Shown here: positions 8,437 through 16,902 of the stretch, in pieces
How positions within the stretch are numbered: the first letter of the stretch is position 1
Layout: the number at the start of each line of letters is the position of its first letter
Source of the DNA: Verrucomicrobiia bacterium
Lineage (GTDB): Bacteria > Verrucomicrobiota > Verrucomicrobiia > Limisphaerales > UBA9464
DNA length: 47,631 bases
Assembly: GCA_019634635.1 (NCBI GenBank)
Contig: JAHCBB010000036.1
Coordinates: 1 to 47,631 of the forward strand
Reading direction: 5' to 3'
The notes under the pieces: model-generated
Seen by the model: the letters and a program-made list of their open reading frames with translations, nothing else
Database searches by the model: none
What the model was told of the DNA's origin: nothing
Position numbers and translations under genes: made by a program

Positions 8437-9375
8437 GTGCTGGCACGCCTCACGAATCTCTTCCCAGTGTGGGTCCTGGTCGGAGGCACCCTCGCCCTGG
8501 TGCATCCGCCAGGCTTCACGTGGTTCACCCCATACATCGTGCCGGGCCTTGCGGTCATCATGCTCGGCATGGGATTGACCCTCACCCTCGATGATTTCCG
8601 CCACGTGGTTTCGATGCCACGGGCGGTGGCGGTGGGCTTCGCAGCGCAATTCACCCTCATGCCCCTGCTCGGATGGTCGGTGGCGCGATGGATGAACCTG
8701 CCCATCCCCCTGGCCGTCGGGCTGATTCTCGTCTCATGTTGTCCCGGCGGCACCGCCTCCAACATCGTGGCCTACCTCGCGCGCGCCCATGTGGCCCTCT
8801 CGGTGGTGATGACGCTGTGCTCGACCTTCGGTGCCATCCTCCTCACGCCCTTGCTGACCAAGGGCCTCGCGGGCTCGCTCGTGCCCGTGGACGCCTGGCG
8901 TCTCTTCTTGGACACCGTGCGGGTGGTCTTGTTGCCGGTGATTGCCGGGGTCCTGCTGAACCGAAGTGCACCTGGCCTGGTCCGCCGTGTTCTCCCGGTG
9001 GCTCCGCTTCTGTCCGTCCTGGTGGTGGCGATGATCTGTGCCAGCATCATCGGCCAATCCTCCCAGGCGATCCTGGAGTCCGGAGGACGGCTGCTCGTGG
9101 GGGTGTTGCTGCTGCATGTCGGAGGATTTGCCGCCGGATATGCCCTGGCGCGGGTCCTGGGTTATGACGTCCAAGTCTCGCGGACCGTGTCCATCGAGGT
9201 CGGAATGCAGAACTCCGGGCTCGGGGTGGTCCTCGCAAGGGGCAATTTCGCCGACCCCCTCACGGCGGTGCCCTGTGCGATCTCCAGCGTCTTTCACTCG
9301 GTGATCGGAAGCCTCCTCGCGGGGCTCTGGCGCCTGCGACCGGTGCCCCGCGAGGTCATGAAACCGCTGCGCTAA
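8437..9375 (+). CDS. Bile acid:sodium symporter (BASS) family transporter
   Basis: Inner-membrane transporter of 312 residues with about nine or ten hydrophobic segments. The string VSCCPGGTASNIVAYLARA is the hallmark of the BASS/YocS/PanS branch, near one sodium site, and the later EVGMQNSGLGVVLA matches the second discontinuous helix. In bacteria these carry organic anions such as pantothenate precursors or keto acids, so bile acids are not implied. The start is a GTG at 8437. A weak -35-like TTGACC lies at 8396-8401. It diverges from the luxE-like gene across 200 bases in which I see no other gene. Confidence 0.85.
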   Translation: MLARLTNLFPVWVLVGGTLALVHPPGFTWFTPYIVPGLAVIMLGMGLTLTLDDFRHVVSMPRAVAVGFAAQFTLMPLLGWSVARWMNLPIPLAVGLILVSCCPGGTASNIVAYLARAHVALSVVMTLCSTFGAILLTPLLTKGLAGSLVPVDAWRLFLDTVRVVLLPVIAGVLLNRSAPGLVRRVLPVAPLLSVLVVAMICASIIGQSSQAILESGGRLLVGVLLLHVGGFAAGYALARVLGYDVQVSRTVSIEVGMQNSGLGVVLARGNFADPLTAVPCAISSVFHSVIGSLLAGLWRLRPVPREVMKPLR

Positions 9376-9407
9376 TCCCAGGGGAGCCGCGCCCGGGAAA
9401 AATGCCG

Positions 9408-9436
9408 TTGGCTCCATCGGCTTGTTTTCCTAGGTT
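9408..9436 (+). promoter_or_regulatory. Putative sigma-70 promoter of miaB
   Basis: TTGGCT (9408-9413), a 17-base spacer and TAGGTT (9431-9436), 17 bases before the miaB ATG. The -10 has the form TAGNNT, shared with three other promoters proposed here. The predicted transcript leader would be only about ten bases. Confidence 0.5.
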
Positions 9437-9453
9437 CCCGGCGCTCGCGTTCG

Positions 9454-10839
9454 ATGCCCAGCGTTTTCATCAAGACTTACGGCTGCCAGATGAACGAGCG
9501 GGACAGCGAAGCGGTGGCCGCCCAGTTGCTCGCTCGGGGTTACTCCCTGGCCCCCAGTGAACACGGCGCCGACGCGGTGCTGCTGAACACCTGTTCCGTC
9601 CGGGACCTCGCGGAACAAAAGGCGCTCGGCAAGATGCAGGCGCTGGCCGGTGCGGCCACACGGCGGGACCGCCCGCAGATCTTCGGGTTCATGGGATGCA
9701 TGGCCCAGAGCCGGGGTGCCCAACTCCTGGGAGAGCAATCGCGGATCGGCCTCGTCCTGGGAACCCGCAAGCTCCACCGGGCCGGTGACCACCTGGATGC
9801 CCTGCTGGCCGGCCGCGAACGCCAGATCGTGGACACCGGAGACGAGCCCGGCTCCCTCGATGCCCTCCGCGAGCATCTGCCGCCGGGAACCAGCGGGCCC
9901 GTCACCGCCTTCGTGAGCATCATGCAGGGCTGCAATCAGCACTGCACCTTTTGCATCGTGCCCCACACCCGCGGCGAGGAGCGCAGCCGCGCCATCGCCG
10001 ACATCGTAGAGGAGGTGCGAGGGTTGGTCTCCCGCGGTGTCAAGGAAGTCACCCTGCTGGGCCAGATCGTGACGAGCTTTGGTCGCCGCGAGGTGCCGGT
10101 CCGCAACGGACAATCCGGTTTTGTCCAGTTGCTAGGAGCATTGCAGGCGGTGGATGGCCTCGAGCGAATCCGGTTCACGTCACCGCATCCCAAGGGGTAT
10201 GGCGACGACCTGATCGGCGCGTTTGGCCGCCTTTCGAAGCTTTGCGAGCACGCCCACCTGCCGGTACAGAGCGGGTCCGACCGCATCCTGCGTCGCATGC
10301 ACCGGGGCTACACCCGGGAGCGCTACCTCGGAATTGTCCGGCGGTTGCGGGCGGTCCATCCGGATTTGGGGGTGACCACGGACCTGATCGTGGGATTCCC
10401 CGGGGAAACGGAGGCTGATTTCTCCGAGACGCTGTCGTTGTGCGAGGAGGCCGCCTTTGACCAGGCCTACCTGTTCAAGTACTCGCCACGCCGCGACACC
10501 CCCGCCGCCTCCCTGCCCGACCCGGTGCCGCAGGAGGTCATCGAGGAGCGGCACGCGCGATTGCTGGAGCGGATCAACGGCATCGCCATGGAGCGCTTTG
10601 TTCAGCGGGTCGGACGCACCATGGAAATCCTGGTTGAGGGTCCCAGTCGGAGGAATCCGTCACGATTCGAGGGGCGGACCCGCGACAACCGGATCGTCGT
10701 GTTCCCCGGATCCGAACGGCATCGCGGTGCGTTGCTTCCAGTATTCATTGAACGCTGCGGCGCATTCACCCTCTACGGGAATCCCGCGATCCCCGGAAGG
10801 GACGGGGATACGCCTTCGCCCACCCCAGTGCCTGCCTGA
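9454..10839 (+). CDS. miaB: tRNA-2-methylthio-N6-dimethylallyladenosine synthase MiaB
   Basis: Radical-SAM methylthiotransferase of 461 residues modifying A37 of tRNAs that read UNN codons. The N-terminal UPF0004 domain holds the auxiliary-cluster cysteines C11 (YGCQMNERDSE), C47 (NTCSVRD) and C82 (MGCMAQ). The radical-SAM cluster motif is C160-NQH-C164-TF-C167. The last ~65 residues form a TRAM RNA-binding domain. The MNERDSE segment and overall pattern favour MiaB over MtaB or RimO. The usual GQNVNSY string reads GQIVTSF here, a local variation. Confidence 0.94.
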   Translation: MPSVFIKTYGCQMNERDSEAVAAQLLARGYSLAPSEHGADAVLLNTCSVRDLAEQKALGKMQALAGAATRRDRPQIFGFMGCMAQSRGAQLLGEQSRIGLVLGTRKLHRAGDHLDALLAGRERQIVDTGDEPGSLDALREHLPPGTSGPVTAFVSIMQGCNQHCTFCIVPHTRGEERSRAIADIVEEVRGLVSRGVKEVTLLGQIVTSFGRREVPVRNGQSGFVQLLGALQAVDGLERIRFTSPHPKGYGDDLIGAFGRLSKLCEHAHLPVQSGSDRILRRMHRGYTRERYLGIVRRLRAVHPDLGVTTDLIVGFPGETEADFSETLSLCEEAAFDQAYLFKYSPRRDTPAASLPDPVPQEVIEERHARLLERINGIAMERFVQRVGRTMEILVEGPSRRNPSRFEGRTRDNRIVVFPGSERHRGALLPVFIERCGAFTLYGNPAIPGRDGDTPSPTPVPA

Positions 10840-10856
10840 AAGTCCGCCCCCCGTTC

Positions 10857-11399
10857 ATGACGTTGTCCCAGCTTTGTCTCTTGATGGCCGCCTTGATGGT
10901 CGTCACCCACGGTTTCGCGCTGCTCCGCCCGGACGCAACCGCCGACTGGCTGCAGCGGTTCCCGCGAAACGCCGCCCTCGGGGTGCCGCTCATGCTGCTG
11001 GGCACGGCGTGGTTCGAGTGGAATTTGTGGCACGAGACGCTGTCCGACATCGCGCCATGGAAGAACCTGATGCTGGTGGGGTTTGCCGTGGTCGGCATCG
11101 GGTCCTGTGTTTTCGTCCGCGACTACCTGTCGGTTCGCGGGTTGAGCGTCCTGCTGCTGATGGGCGCCTGGTATGTCTGCGAGAAGGCGCGGTGGCATCC
11201 GAGCCTGTGGCGGGATGCCCTGATCGCGTGGGCGTACGTCTGGGTCTTCCTGGGACTATGGTGGTCCCTGTCGCCCTGGCGGCTCCGCGACTGGATTCGT
11301 TGGGGGGTGGCCCGTCCGGACCGGCTACGGCTCGCGGCCGCCGCCGGAGTGGCCTGGGGTCTGCTGGTGGCCGGGCTTGGGCTGACCGTATTCCGCTGA
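10857..11399 (+). CDS. Small multi-pass membrane protein of unknown function
   Basis: I do not recognise a family. The 180-residue protein is tryptophan-rich and hydrophobic, with about five likely membrane segments (near residues 3-20, 40-55, 70-88, 95-108 and 120-140) plus a C-terminal one ending at VFR. It begins 17 bases after miaB and is followed 28 bases later by rex, all on the same strand, so it probably shares their transcript. No catalytic motif is visible. Confidence 0.75.
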   Translation: MTLSQLCLLMAALMVVTHGFALLRPDATADWLQRFPRNAALGVPLMLLGTAWFEWNLWHETLSDIAPWKNLMLVGFAVVGIGSCVFVRDYLSVRGLSVLLLMGAWYVCEKARWHPSLWRDALIAWAYVWVFLGLWWSLSPWRLRDWIRWGVARPDRLRLAAAAGVAWGLLVAGLGLTVFR

Positions 11400-11427
11400 C
11401 GCCTCCTCCGGGCGTCCTTCGCAACCG

Positions 11428-12075
11428 TTGCCGACCGTTCCCGTGAAGAAGGCGCCGCGTCCCGTCATCCCTCCAAAGACCATCTACCGCATGTCGGTGT
11501 ACCTGCGGTGTCTGCAACGGTTGAAGTCCAACGGCATTCAGACCGTGAGCAGCGAGGCGCTGGCCGGCGCGGCAGGGGTCAAGCCGACCCAGCTGCGCAA
11601 GGACCTCACGCACTTCGGTCAATTCGGCACCCGGGGACTGGGCTACGATGTCGCCCAGCTTTCCAAGATGATCTCCGACTTGCTCGGCACCAACCGGCTC
11701 CAACCGGTGGTGCTGATCGGCGCGGGCCACCTGGGCACGGCCCTGCTGAGCTATCGCGGCTTCGAGGAGGAGGGGTTCGAAATTGTCGCCGCCTTTGACG
11801 CGGATCCCGACCGGCTTCGGGACCGCGGACGAAAGGTCCCGGTGCTTGCGATGGACCGCTTGGCACGGACAATCCGCGATGCCGGGGTGCGTATGGCCAT
11901 CCTCACGGTGCCCGCGGCGTCGGCCCAGGAGGTCGCCAACGCGCTGGTGGACGCCGGCATTGCCGGCATCCTCAACTTCTCCCCGGCGATGCTCTCGGTT
12001 CCCGACCATGTGATGGTCAAGAACGTCAATCTCGCCATCGAACTGGAGAATCTGAGCTATTTCCTGCAGCAGTAG
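11428..12075 (+). CDS. rex: Redox-sensing transcriptional repressor Rex
   Basis: NADH/NAD-responsive repressor of 215 residues. The N-terminal winged helix (about 15-80) contains SVYLRCLQRL, the LRKDL recognition region and the Rex hallmark GQFGTRGLGYDV (64-75). The Rossmann domain follows, with its dinucleotide loop at LIGAGHLGTAL (about 96-106). Rex normally represses fermentation and respiration genes when NADH is low. The start is uncertain: TTG at 11428 is given, and an in-frame GTG at 11443 would remove five residues; neither has a strong ribosome binding site. Confidence 0.92.
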   Translation: MPTVPVKKAPRPVIPPKTIYRMSVYLRCLQRLKSNGIQTVSSEALAGAAGVKPTQLRKDLTHFGQFGTRGLGYDVAQLSKMISDLLGTNRLQPVVLIGAGHLGTALLSYRGFEEEGFEIVAAFDADPDRLRDRGRKVPVLAMDRLARTIRDAGVRMAILTVPAASAQEVANALVDAGIAGILNFSPAMLSVPDHVMVKNVNLAIELENLSYFLQQ

Positions 12076-12091
12076 CCGGGGGGGAGATGCG

Positions 12092-13513
12092 CTAGACCTG
12101 ACGGGTGAATTTCACCCCCAGCTGGAGGAGTTTGTCGGCGTCCTCAGGTGATCGGGCCTCGGCGTAGATCCTGAGGATCGGCTCGGTCCCGGATCCCCGG
12201 AGCATCAACCACGTGCCGTCGGCGGCGACCATCTTCACGCCATCAAAGGTTTTGAGTCCCGCAACGGGTGATTTGAGGAGCTTCCCCGGGGTGTTCAGCT
12301 TGCAGTACTCCATCAGGGAGGTGCGTTTCTCCAGGGGAAACTGGGTGTCCGCCCGGGCATAGGCATGGGGCCCGAATTGGGCCTCCAGTTCGGCAAGCAG
12401 CACCGGGAGGGGGCGTTGCTCCACCGCCAGCAACTCCAGAAGCATCAGACCGGCCAGGATGCCGTCGCGCTCGGGGATGTGTCCGGGAAACCCGATGCCG
12501 CCGCTTTCCTCGAACCCCAGCAACACGCCACCGCGGATCATCTCCGCCGCCACATATTTGAATCCGACCCCGGTCTCGACGAGTTCGAGGCCGTAATGTG
12601 CGCACATGCGGTCCACCATGCTGGTGGTCGTCAAGGCCTTGACCACACGGCCGGTCTGTTTGCGATGAACCACAAAGTGCCGGAGTAGCAGACAGATGAT
12701 CTGGTGGGTCGTGAGCGTGCCCCCGTCCCCAAGCATCCCTCCGACGCGATCGGCATCGCCATCGGTCACAAGGCAGAGGTCATGCGGATGCTCCCGGAGC
12801 CACGCGGCGGACCGCGCGTAATTTTTCGCGATCGGCTCGGGGTTCACCCCGCCGAACAGCGGGTTGTGGTCCGCGTTGAGCGTCGTGACCGTGCAGGTCG
12901 TCCCGGCCAGCAGCTCCTCGAAGCAGCCGGCACCCACGCCGTGCATGGCGTCGTGGGCAAACCGCAGGCCGGAGGCAGCAATCCGGTCAAAATCCACCAG
13001 CTTGCGGCAGGCCGCGTAGTGCGGCTGACGGAGATCCCGGACAACAATCTGTTTCCCCTTGATCGCGTGGTCATAGGCGGTCCACTTGACCGGGGAGGCG
13101 TCCACCAGTTCCTCAATGCCCTGGCAGACGGCGGTTTCCGCGGAGCCACCGTAGGCGGCCTTCACCTTGAATCCGTTGAACTCGGCCGGGTTGTGGCTTG
13201 CGGTGATCATGACCCCGCCAACGGCCTTTTGCATCCGGACCGCGAGGGACACAGCGGGAGTGGGCACCGGATCCGCGGAAAGGATCACAGAGAACCCGTT
13301 GCCCGCCATCACCTCGGCGGTGCGCCGCGCAAATCGGTCGGAGAGGAACCGGCGGTCGTACCCGATGACCACCCGGCGCTCGGCGCCGGGTTCCGGATGC
13401 TGCTTCCAGCGGTCCGCAGTGGCCTGAGCCACCCGGGACAGGTTTTCGAAGGTGAATTCGTCGGCGATGACGGCACGCCAGCCGTCGGTTCCAAACTTGA
13501 TCTTTGCGGGCAT
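12092..13513 (-). CDS. Phosphoglucomutase/phosphomannomutase (alpha-D-phosphohexomutase)
   Basis: Cytoplasmic mutase of 473 residues interconverting sugar 1- and 6-phosphates through a phosphoserine. All four family signatures are present: active-site TASHNP with S106 (104-109), metal loop DGDADR (251-256), sugar-binding GFEESGG (333-339) and phosphate-binding RGSGTEP (439-445). The ATG at 13513 gives the canonical start MPAKIKFGTDGWR; the frame stays open further upstream without family resemblance. It diverges from the glycogen synthase gene across about 190 bases, consistent with glucose-1-phosphate supply for glycogen. GEESGG does not by itself settle glucose versus mannose specificity. 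Confidence 0.92.
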   Translation of the reverse strand: MPAKIKFGTDGWRAVIADEFTFENLSRVAQATADRWKQHPEPGAERRVVIGYDRRFLSDRFARRTAEVMAGNGFSVILSADPVPTPAVSLAVRMQKAVGGVMITASHNPAEFNGFKVKAAYGGSAETAVCQGIEELVDASPVKWTAYDHAIKGKQIVVRDLRQPHYAACRKLVDFDRIAASGLRFAHDAMHGVGAGCFEELLAGTTCTVTTLNADHNPLFGGVNPEPIAKNYARSAAWLREHPHDLCLVTDGDADRVGGMLGDGGTLTTHQIICLLLRHFVVHRKQTGRVVKALTTTSMVDRMCAHYGLELVETGVGFKYVAAEMIRGGVLLGFEESGGIGFPGHIPERDGILAGLMLLELLAVEQRPLPVLLAELEAQFGPHAYARADTQFPLEKRTSLMEYCKLNTPGKLLKSPVAGLKTFDGVKMVAADGTWLMLRGSGTEPILRIYAEARSPEDADKLLQLGVKFTRQV

Positions 13514-13703
13514 ATAAACTGTCCGGACGCAGATGAAAGCACATCCACGCCCGCTTTGGGAAGGGGCAAGCAGACGCGAGGACGGCGGCGTCCGCCACAG
13601 CCGTCCGAGGGGGTGCCCCCGCCCCTCCGGCGTATGGCGTTGCAGAATCCCGCGCTTTTCCCGCTTGTTCCGGTGAATCTTCGCCGGTGATGGTCTGCGC
13701 GCG

Positions 13704-15161
13704 ATGCGCGTGTTGCACGCAGCGAGCGAGCTGCATCCATTTTCCAAGACCGGCGGTCTGGCGGACATGGTATCGGCGCTGGCGCACGCGCTGGCCAGTG
13801 CAGGACATTCGGTGGATGTCGTGACGCCCCTCTATCGCGGCCTGAAGGCCCGATTCCCCGGGCTGCAACCCGCCGGCTGGCAATTCGACGTGCGATTGGG
13901 CGGCTCGCTGGTTTCCGGGAGATTTCTGCGGCTGGACCCCGCGCCCGGACTGCGACTGTGGTTCGTCGAGCAGTCGGACTTCTTTGACCGGCCGGGGCTC
14001 TACAACGAGCACGAGGTGGACTACCCGGATAACGCCGCACGTTTCGCTTTTCTCAGCAAGGCGGCCCTCCTGCTCGCACGGCATGTGTCGCCACGGATGG
14101 ATCTGATCCAGTGCCACGACTGGCAGACGGGCCTCCTGCCGGTCCTGGTGCATCACGCCCGGGTGACCGGTGGATGGCCGGCGGCGCCACGCACCTTGTT
14201 TACGATCCACAACCTCGCCTACCAGGGGTCGTTTCCCCCGGAGCAATGGGCGCTGAGCAACCTGCCCGGAAACTGGTTTCACCTCGAAAGCGCCCTCCAC
14301 CATGGGTTCTGCAACTTCCTGAAGGGGGGGCTCGCACTGGCGGATGCCCTTTCGACCGTGAGCCCCACGTATGCTCGGGAGATCTGCACCCCGGAGTACG
14401 GGTGCGGCCTTGACGGCCTGCTGCGCCGTCGGGAGTACGAGCTGACCGGAATCCTCAATGGGGTGGATTACGGTGAATGGACCACGGTGAACAATCCGGC
14501 GCTGCCGCACGCCTACGATGCCGACCACATGGAAGGGAAGACCGCCAATAAGCAGGCGCTTCAGGAGGAGCTGGGCCTGGCCGTCCGGCCGGATCTGCCG
14601 CTCCTGGCGAATATCACCCGGCTGACCGGACAGAAGGGAGCGGATCTGCAATGGGACGCCATCAATGACCTGCTGGCTTCGGGCGGACGCTTCCAGTTTG
14701 CGTTGCTGGGGAGTGGGAATCCAGCGATGGAGGCTGCCTACGGCGATCTGGCCCGCCGATATCCCGGAGTGGTGGCCGCAACCATCGGCTTTGATCCCCA
14801 GCTTGCCCATCGCATGGAGGCAGGAGCCGATTTCTACCTCATGCCGTCGCGATTCGAACCGTGCGGCCTGAACCAGCTTTATTCGCTGAGGTACGGAACC
14901 ATTCCCGTGGTGCGGGCCACCGGCGGGCTTCAGGACTCCGTGGTGGATCCCCGGGACAGCCCGGAGCGCGCCACTGGGATCAAATTCCAGGATCCCACCG
15001 CCCCCGCACTGGCCACCGGCATCCGCAAGGCCCTCCGACTCCACCGGGAGGCGGACCTGCTCCTGCATTTCCGCCGGAACGGCATGGAGGCCGACTTTTC
15101 CTGGGAGAAGCAGGCCCGCGAGTACGTTGAACTCTATGAGCACGTGATCCATGGGGTGTGA
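13704..15161 (+). CDS. glgA: Glycogen synthase (ADP-glucose type)
   Basis: GT5 glucosyltransferase of 485 residues extending alpha-1,4-glucan from ADP-glucose. The N-terminal KTGGLADM (15-22) is the nucleotide-sugar-binding motif of bacterial GlgA. HDWQTGLLPVL, a second Rossmann domain starting near TRLTGQKGADL, and the C-terminal SRFEPCGLNQLYSLRYGTIP (near 385-404) with its catalytic glutamate are all present. Length is typical. No glgB, glgC or glgP is in the window. I see no strong promoter in the 190-base divergent region. Confidence 0.95.
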   Translation: MRVLHAASELHPFSKTGGLADMVSALAHALASAGHSVDVVTPLYRGLKARFPGLQPAGWQFDVRLGGSLVSGRFLRLDPAPGLRLWFVEQSDFFDRPGLYNEHEVDYPDNAARFAFLSKAALLLARHVSPRMDLIQCHDWQTGLLPVLVHHARVTGGWPAAPRTLFTIHNLAYQGSFPPEQWALSNLPGNWFHLESALHHGFCNFLKGGLALADALSTVSPTYAREICTPEYGCGLDGLLRRREYELTGILNGVDYGEWTTVNNPALPHAYDADHMEGKTANKQALQEELGLAVRPDLPLLANITRLTGQKGADLQWDAINDLLASGGRFQFALLGSGNPAMEAAYGDLARRYPGVVAATIGFDPQLAHRMEAGADFYLMPSRFEPCGLNQLYSLRYGTIPVVRATGGLQDSVVDPRDSPERATGIKFQDPTAPALATGIRKALRLHREADLLLHFRRNGMEADFSWEKQAREYVELYEHVIHGV

Positions 15162-15239
15162 TGTCTGCGGGCAGGACGCACTTCAGCGGGGTCGCACGGC
15201 CGTTTGACATTCGGCCCCGCCGGCAGGACGATCTCCTCC

Positions 15240-15785
15240 GTGAAACGACTCCGATTCCTCGCGCTGATCACCCTAGCCGCCATGTCCCCCGCCCTTGCCG
15301 CCAGCATTCAGGAGATTCCGGTCAAGGACATTGATGGCAAGGACACGTCGCTCAAGGCCTACGACGGCAAGGTCGTTCTGGTCGTCAATGTCGCCTCCAA
15401 ATGCGGCCTGACGCCGCAATACACCGCGCTGGAGGCCCTGTACCGGAAGTACAAGGACCAGGGGCTCGTGGTTTTGGGCTTCCCCTGCAACGATTTCGGT
15501 GGCCAGGAACCGGGAAGCCCCGCCGAGATCAAGGAATTCTGTTCGACCAAATACGACGTCACGTTTCCGCTGATGGGCAAGCTGCACGTCAAGGGACCGG
15601 AACAGCATGCCCTCTACGCACAGCTCACCGGGAAGGACGCCCGATTCCCGGGCGATATCGAATGGAATTTCGGCAAGTTCCTGATTGGTCGGGATGGCGC
15701 CGTGCTCGTGCGGTTCAGCCCGCGAACCGCACCGGATGCTCCCGAGGTGACCCAAGCCATCGAGGAGGCTCTGAAGGCAAAGTAG
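15240..15785 (+). CDS. Glutathione peroxidase family protein, exported
   Basis: Thiol peroxidase of 181 residues reducing hydroperoxides. The GTG at 15240 gives a clean signal peptide (MKRLRFLALITLAAMSPALA then A-S), so the enzyme is probably periplasmic. Peroxidatic C55 (VASKCGLT), Q89 (GGQEPG) and W142 (WNFGKFL) form the catalytic set; C83 (FPCND) lies in the second conserved motif. Cysteine replaces selenocysteine, as in most bacterial members, which usually use thioredoxin rather than glutathione. TTGACA at 15204-15209 could be its -35, with a weak GACGAT at 15227-15232. Confidence 0.9.
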   Translation: MKRLRFLALITLAAMSPALAASIQEIPVKDIDGKDTSLKAYDGKVVLVVNVASKCGLTPQYTALEALYRKYKDQGLVVLGFPCNDFGGQEPGSPAEIKEFCSTKYDVTFPLMGKLHVKGPEQHALYAQLTGKDARFPGDIEWNFGKFLIGRDGAVLVRFSPRTAPDAPEVTQAIEEALKAK

Positions 15786-15845
15786 GTGGTCGTCGTCACC
15801 CCGGGGATCGGGTTTCCGGCCTTCGACCGTTCACGCAGGGCAACG

Positions 15846-15874
15846 TTGACACCCCCGGCCAGACTCCCTAGCGT
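15846..15874 (+). promoter_or_regulatory. Putative sigma-70 promoter of the coiled-coil protein
   Basis: A perfect TTGACA (15846-15851), a 17-base spacer and TAGCGT (15869-15874), 29 bases before the ATG at 15904. The -10 again follows the TAGNNT form. Confidence 0.55.
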
Positions 15875-15903
15875 TTTTCGAAACAGCAATTCCTTCGCCG
15901 ATC

Positions 15904-16659
15904 ATGCTTCGCATCGCTCTTGTTCTTGCACTCCTGGTCGCCATCGGTGGCCTCGCGGTCAGTCAGTTCGTCGCCAAGCCGAAAGTGGATGAACTGAAGG
16001 ACAACCTGGACACCACGACCCAAACCCTCCAGGAGACCACCGCGGCCCGCAACGCGGCAGAGACGGAGGCGCGCAACCAGAAAGCTTTGGCTGAAAAGGT
16101 GTCGCGTGAACTCACCGACACGCGGGACGCCTTGGAAGTCGCCGCCACCGACGCGCAGCAGCAGCGCGGCCGGGCGGAACGGCTCCAGACCGATCTGACG
16201 CGCATCACCGTGGAGCGCAATGAGGCCCAACAGGCCCTCGCGGCTTGGAACGTTCTCGGCATCGAGCCCGGCCAGGTCGCCCAGATCCGGGCTGAACTTC
16301 GTGCCGTGTCCGAGGAACGCGATACCTACGCCAGCCAGGAGAAAATCTTCCTTCGCAACATCGAGCTGCTTCAAAACCGTCTTTCCCGCTATGAGGGGGA
16401 TCGCGAAAAACCGGTGGAAATGCCGGGGCTCAAGGGATCGGTCGTCGCCGTGGATCCTGACTGGGATTTCGTCATTTTGGACGTCGGTGAGGAACAGGGC
16501 GCCAAAGAGCGTGGCGTCGTCATGGTCCGGCGCGGCGACAAATTGATTGGGAAGGCCCGAATCGTCACCGTCGAGCCCTCCCGTAGCGTGGCGAATCTGC
16601 TCCCCGGATGGAAGCAGGGCGACCTCGCGATCGAGGTCGGCGATGCCGTTCTCTACTGA
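15904..16659 (+). CDS. Membrane-anchored coiled-coil protein with C-terminal beta domain
   Basis: I do not recognise a named family. The 251-residue protein has an uncleaved-looking N-terminal membrane segment (about residues 2-22), a long charged helical region rich in Ala, Glu, Gln and Arg (about 28-165) with heptad-like spacing, and a compact C-terminal domain (about 172-251) whose pattern G-S-V-V-A-V-D, F-V-I-L-D-V-G and a final V-G-D-A-V suggests a small beta-barrel. The topology places coil and barrel in the periplasm. It is followed 32 bases later by a tiny lipoprotein gene, probably in the same transcript. A cell-envelope structural role is a guess. Confidence 0.78.
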   Translation: MLRIALVLALLVAIGGLAVSQFVAKPKVDELKDNLDTTTQTLQETTAARNAAETEARNQKALAEKVSRELTDTRDALEVAATDAQQQRGRAERLQTDLTRITVERNEAQQALAAWNVLGIEPGQVAQIRAELRAVSEERDTYASQEKIFLRNIELLQNRLSRYEGDREKPVEMPGLKGSVVAVDPDWDFVILDVGEEQGAKERGVVMVRRGDKLIGKARIVTVEPSRSVANLLPGWKQGDLAIEVGDAVLY

Positions 16660-16691
16660 ACACACCTCAGATTCTCCAGCCGTCCCGCCCC

Positions 16692-16856
16692 ATGACTTCC
16701 CAGCATCTGAAAGTACTCTTTGGTGCCCTGCTCGGTGCACTGATGCTGGGGGTGACCGGCTGCAAAACGACGGATGACGACTACGTCGAGCGTCCTTGGA
16801 ACGCGCCCAAATCCTGGGAGACAGGGCTGCCTGCCGGCATGATGGAAGGTCGGTGA
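16692..16856 (+). CDS. Small lipoprotein, 54 residues
   Basis: The ATG at 16692 encodes 54 residues with a signal peptide and lipobox LGVTGC, so the mature lipoprotein would be about 31 residues beginning at the cysteine of CKTTDDDYVERPW. The tail WNAPKSWETGLP, ending near MMEGR, looks conserved in style rather than random and resembles small verrucomicrobial lipoproteins I have seen. It follows the coiled-coil gene by 32 bases. Function unknown. Confidence 0.75.
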   Translation: MTSQHLKVLFGALLGALMLGVTGCKTTDDDYVERPWNAPKSWETGLPAGMMEGR

Positions 16857-16902
16857 GGAGGTCGAGGGTGGGCTGAAGGATGGCTGGGACGTCGGCTTGG
16901 AT

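Noticed and set aside
13113..15152. A 679-codon minus-strand frame covering glgA and part of the mutase gene.
   Set aside because: It runs antisense to glgA and out of frame with the mutase, both of which have intact catalytic motifs.
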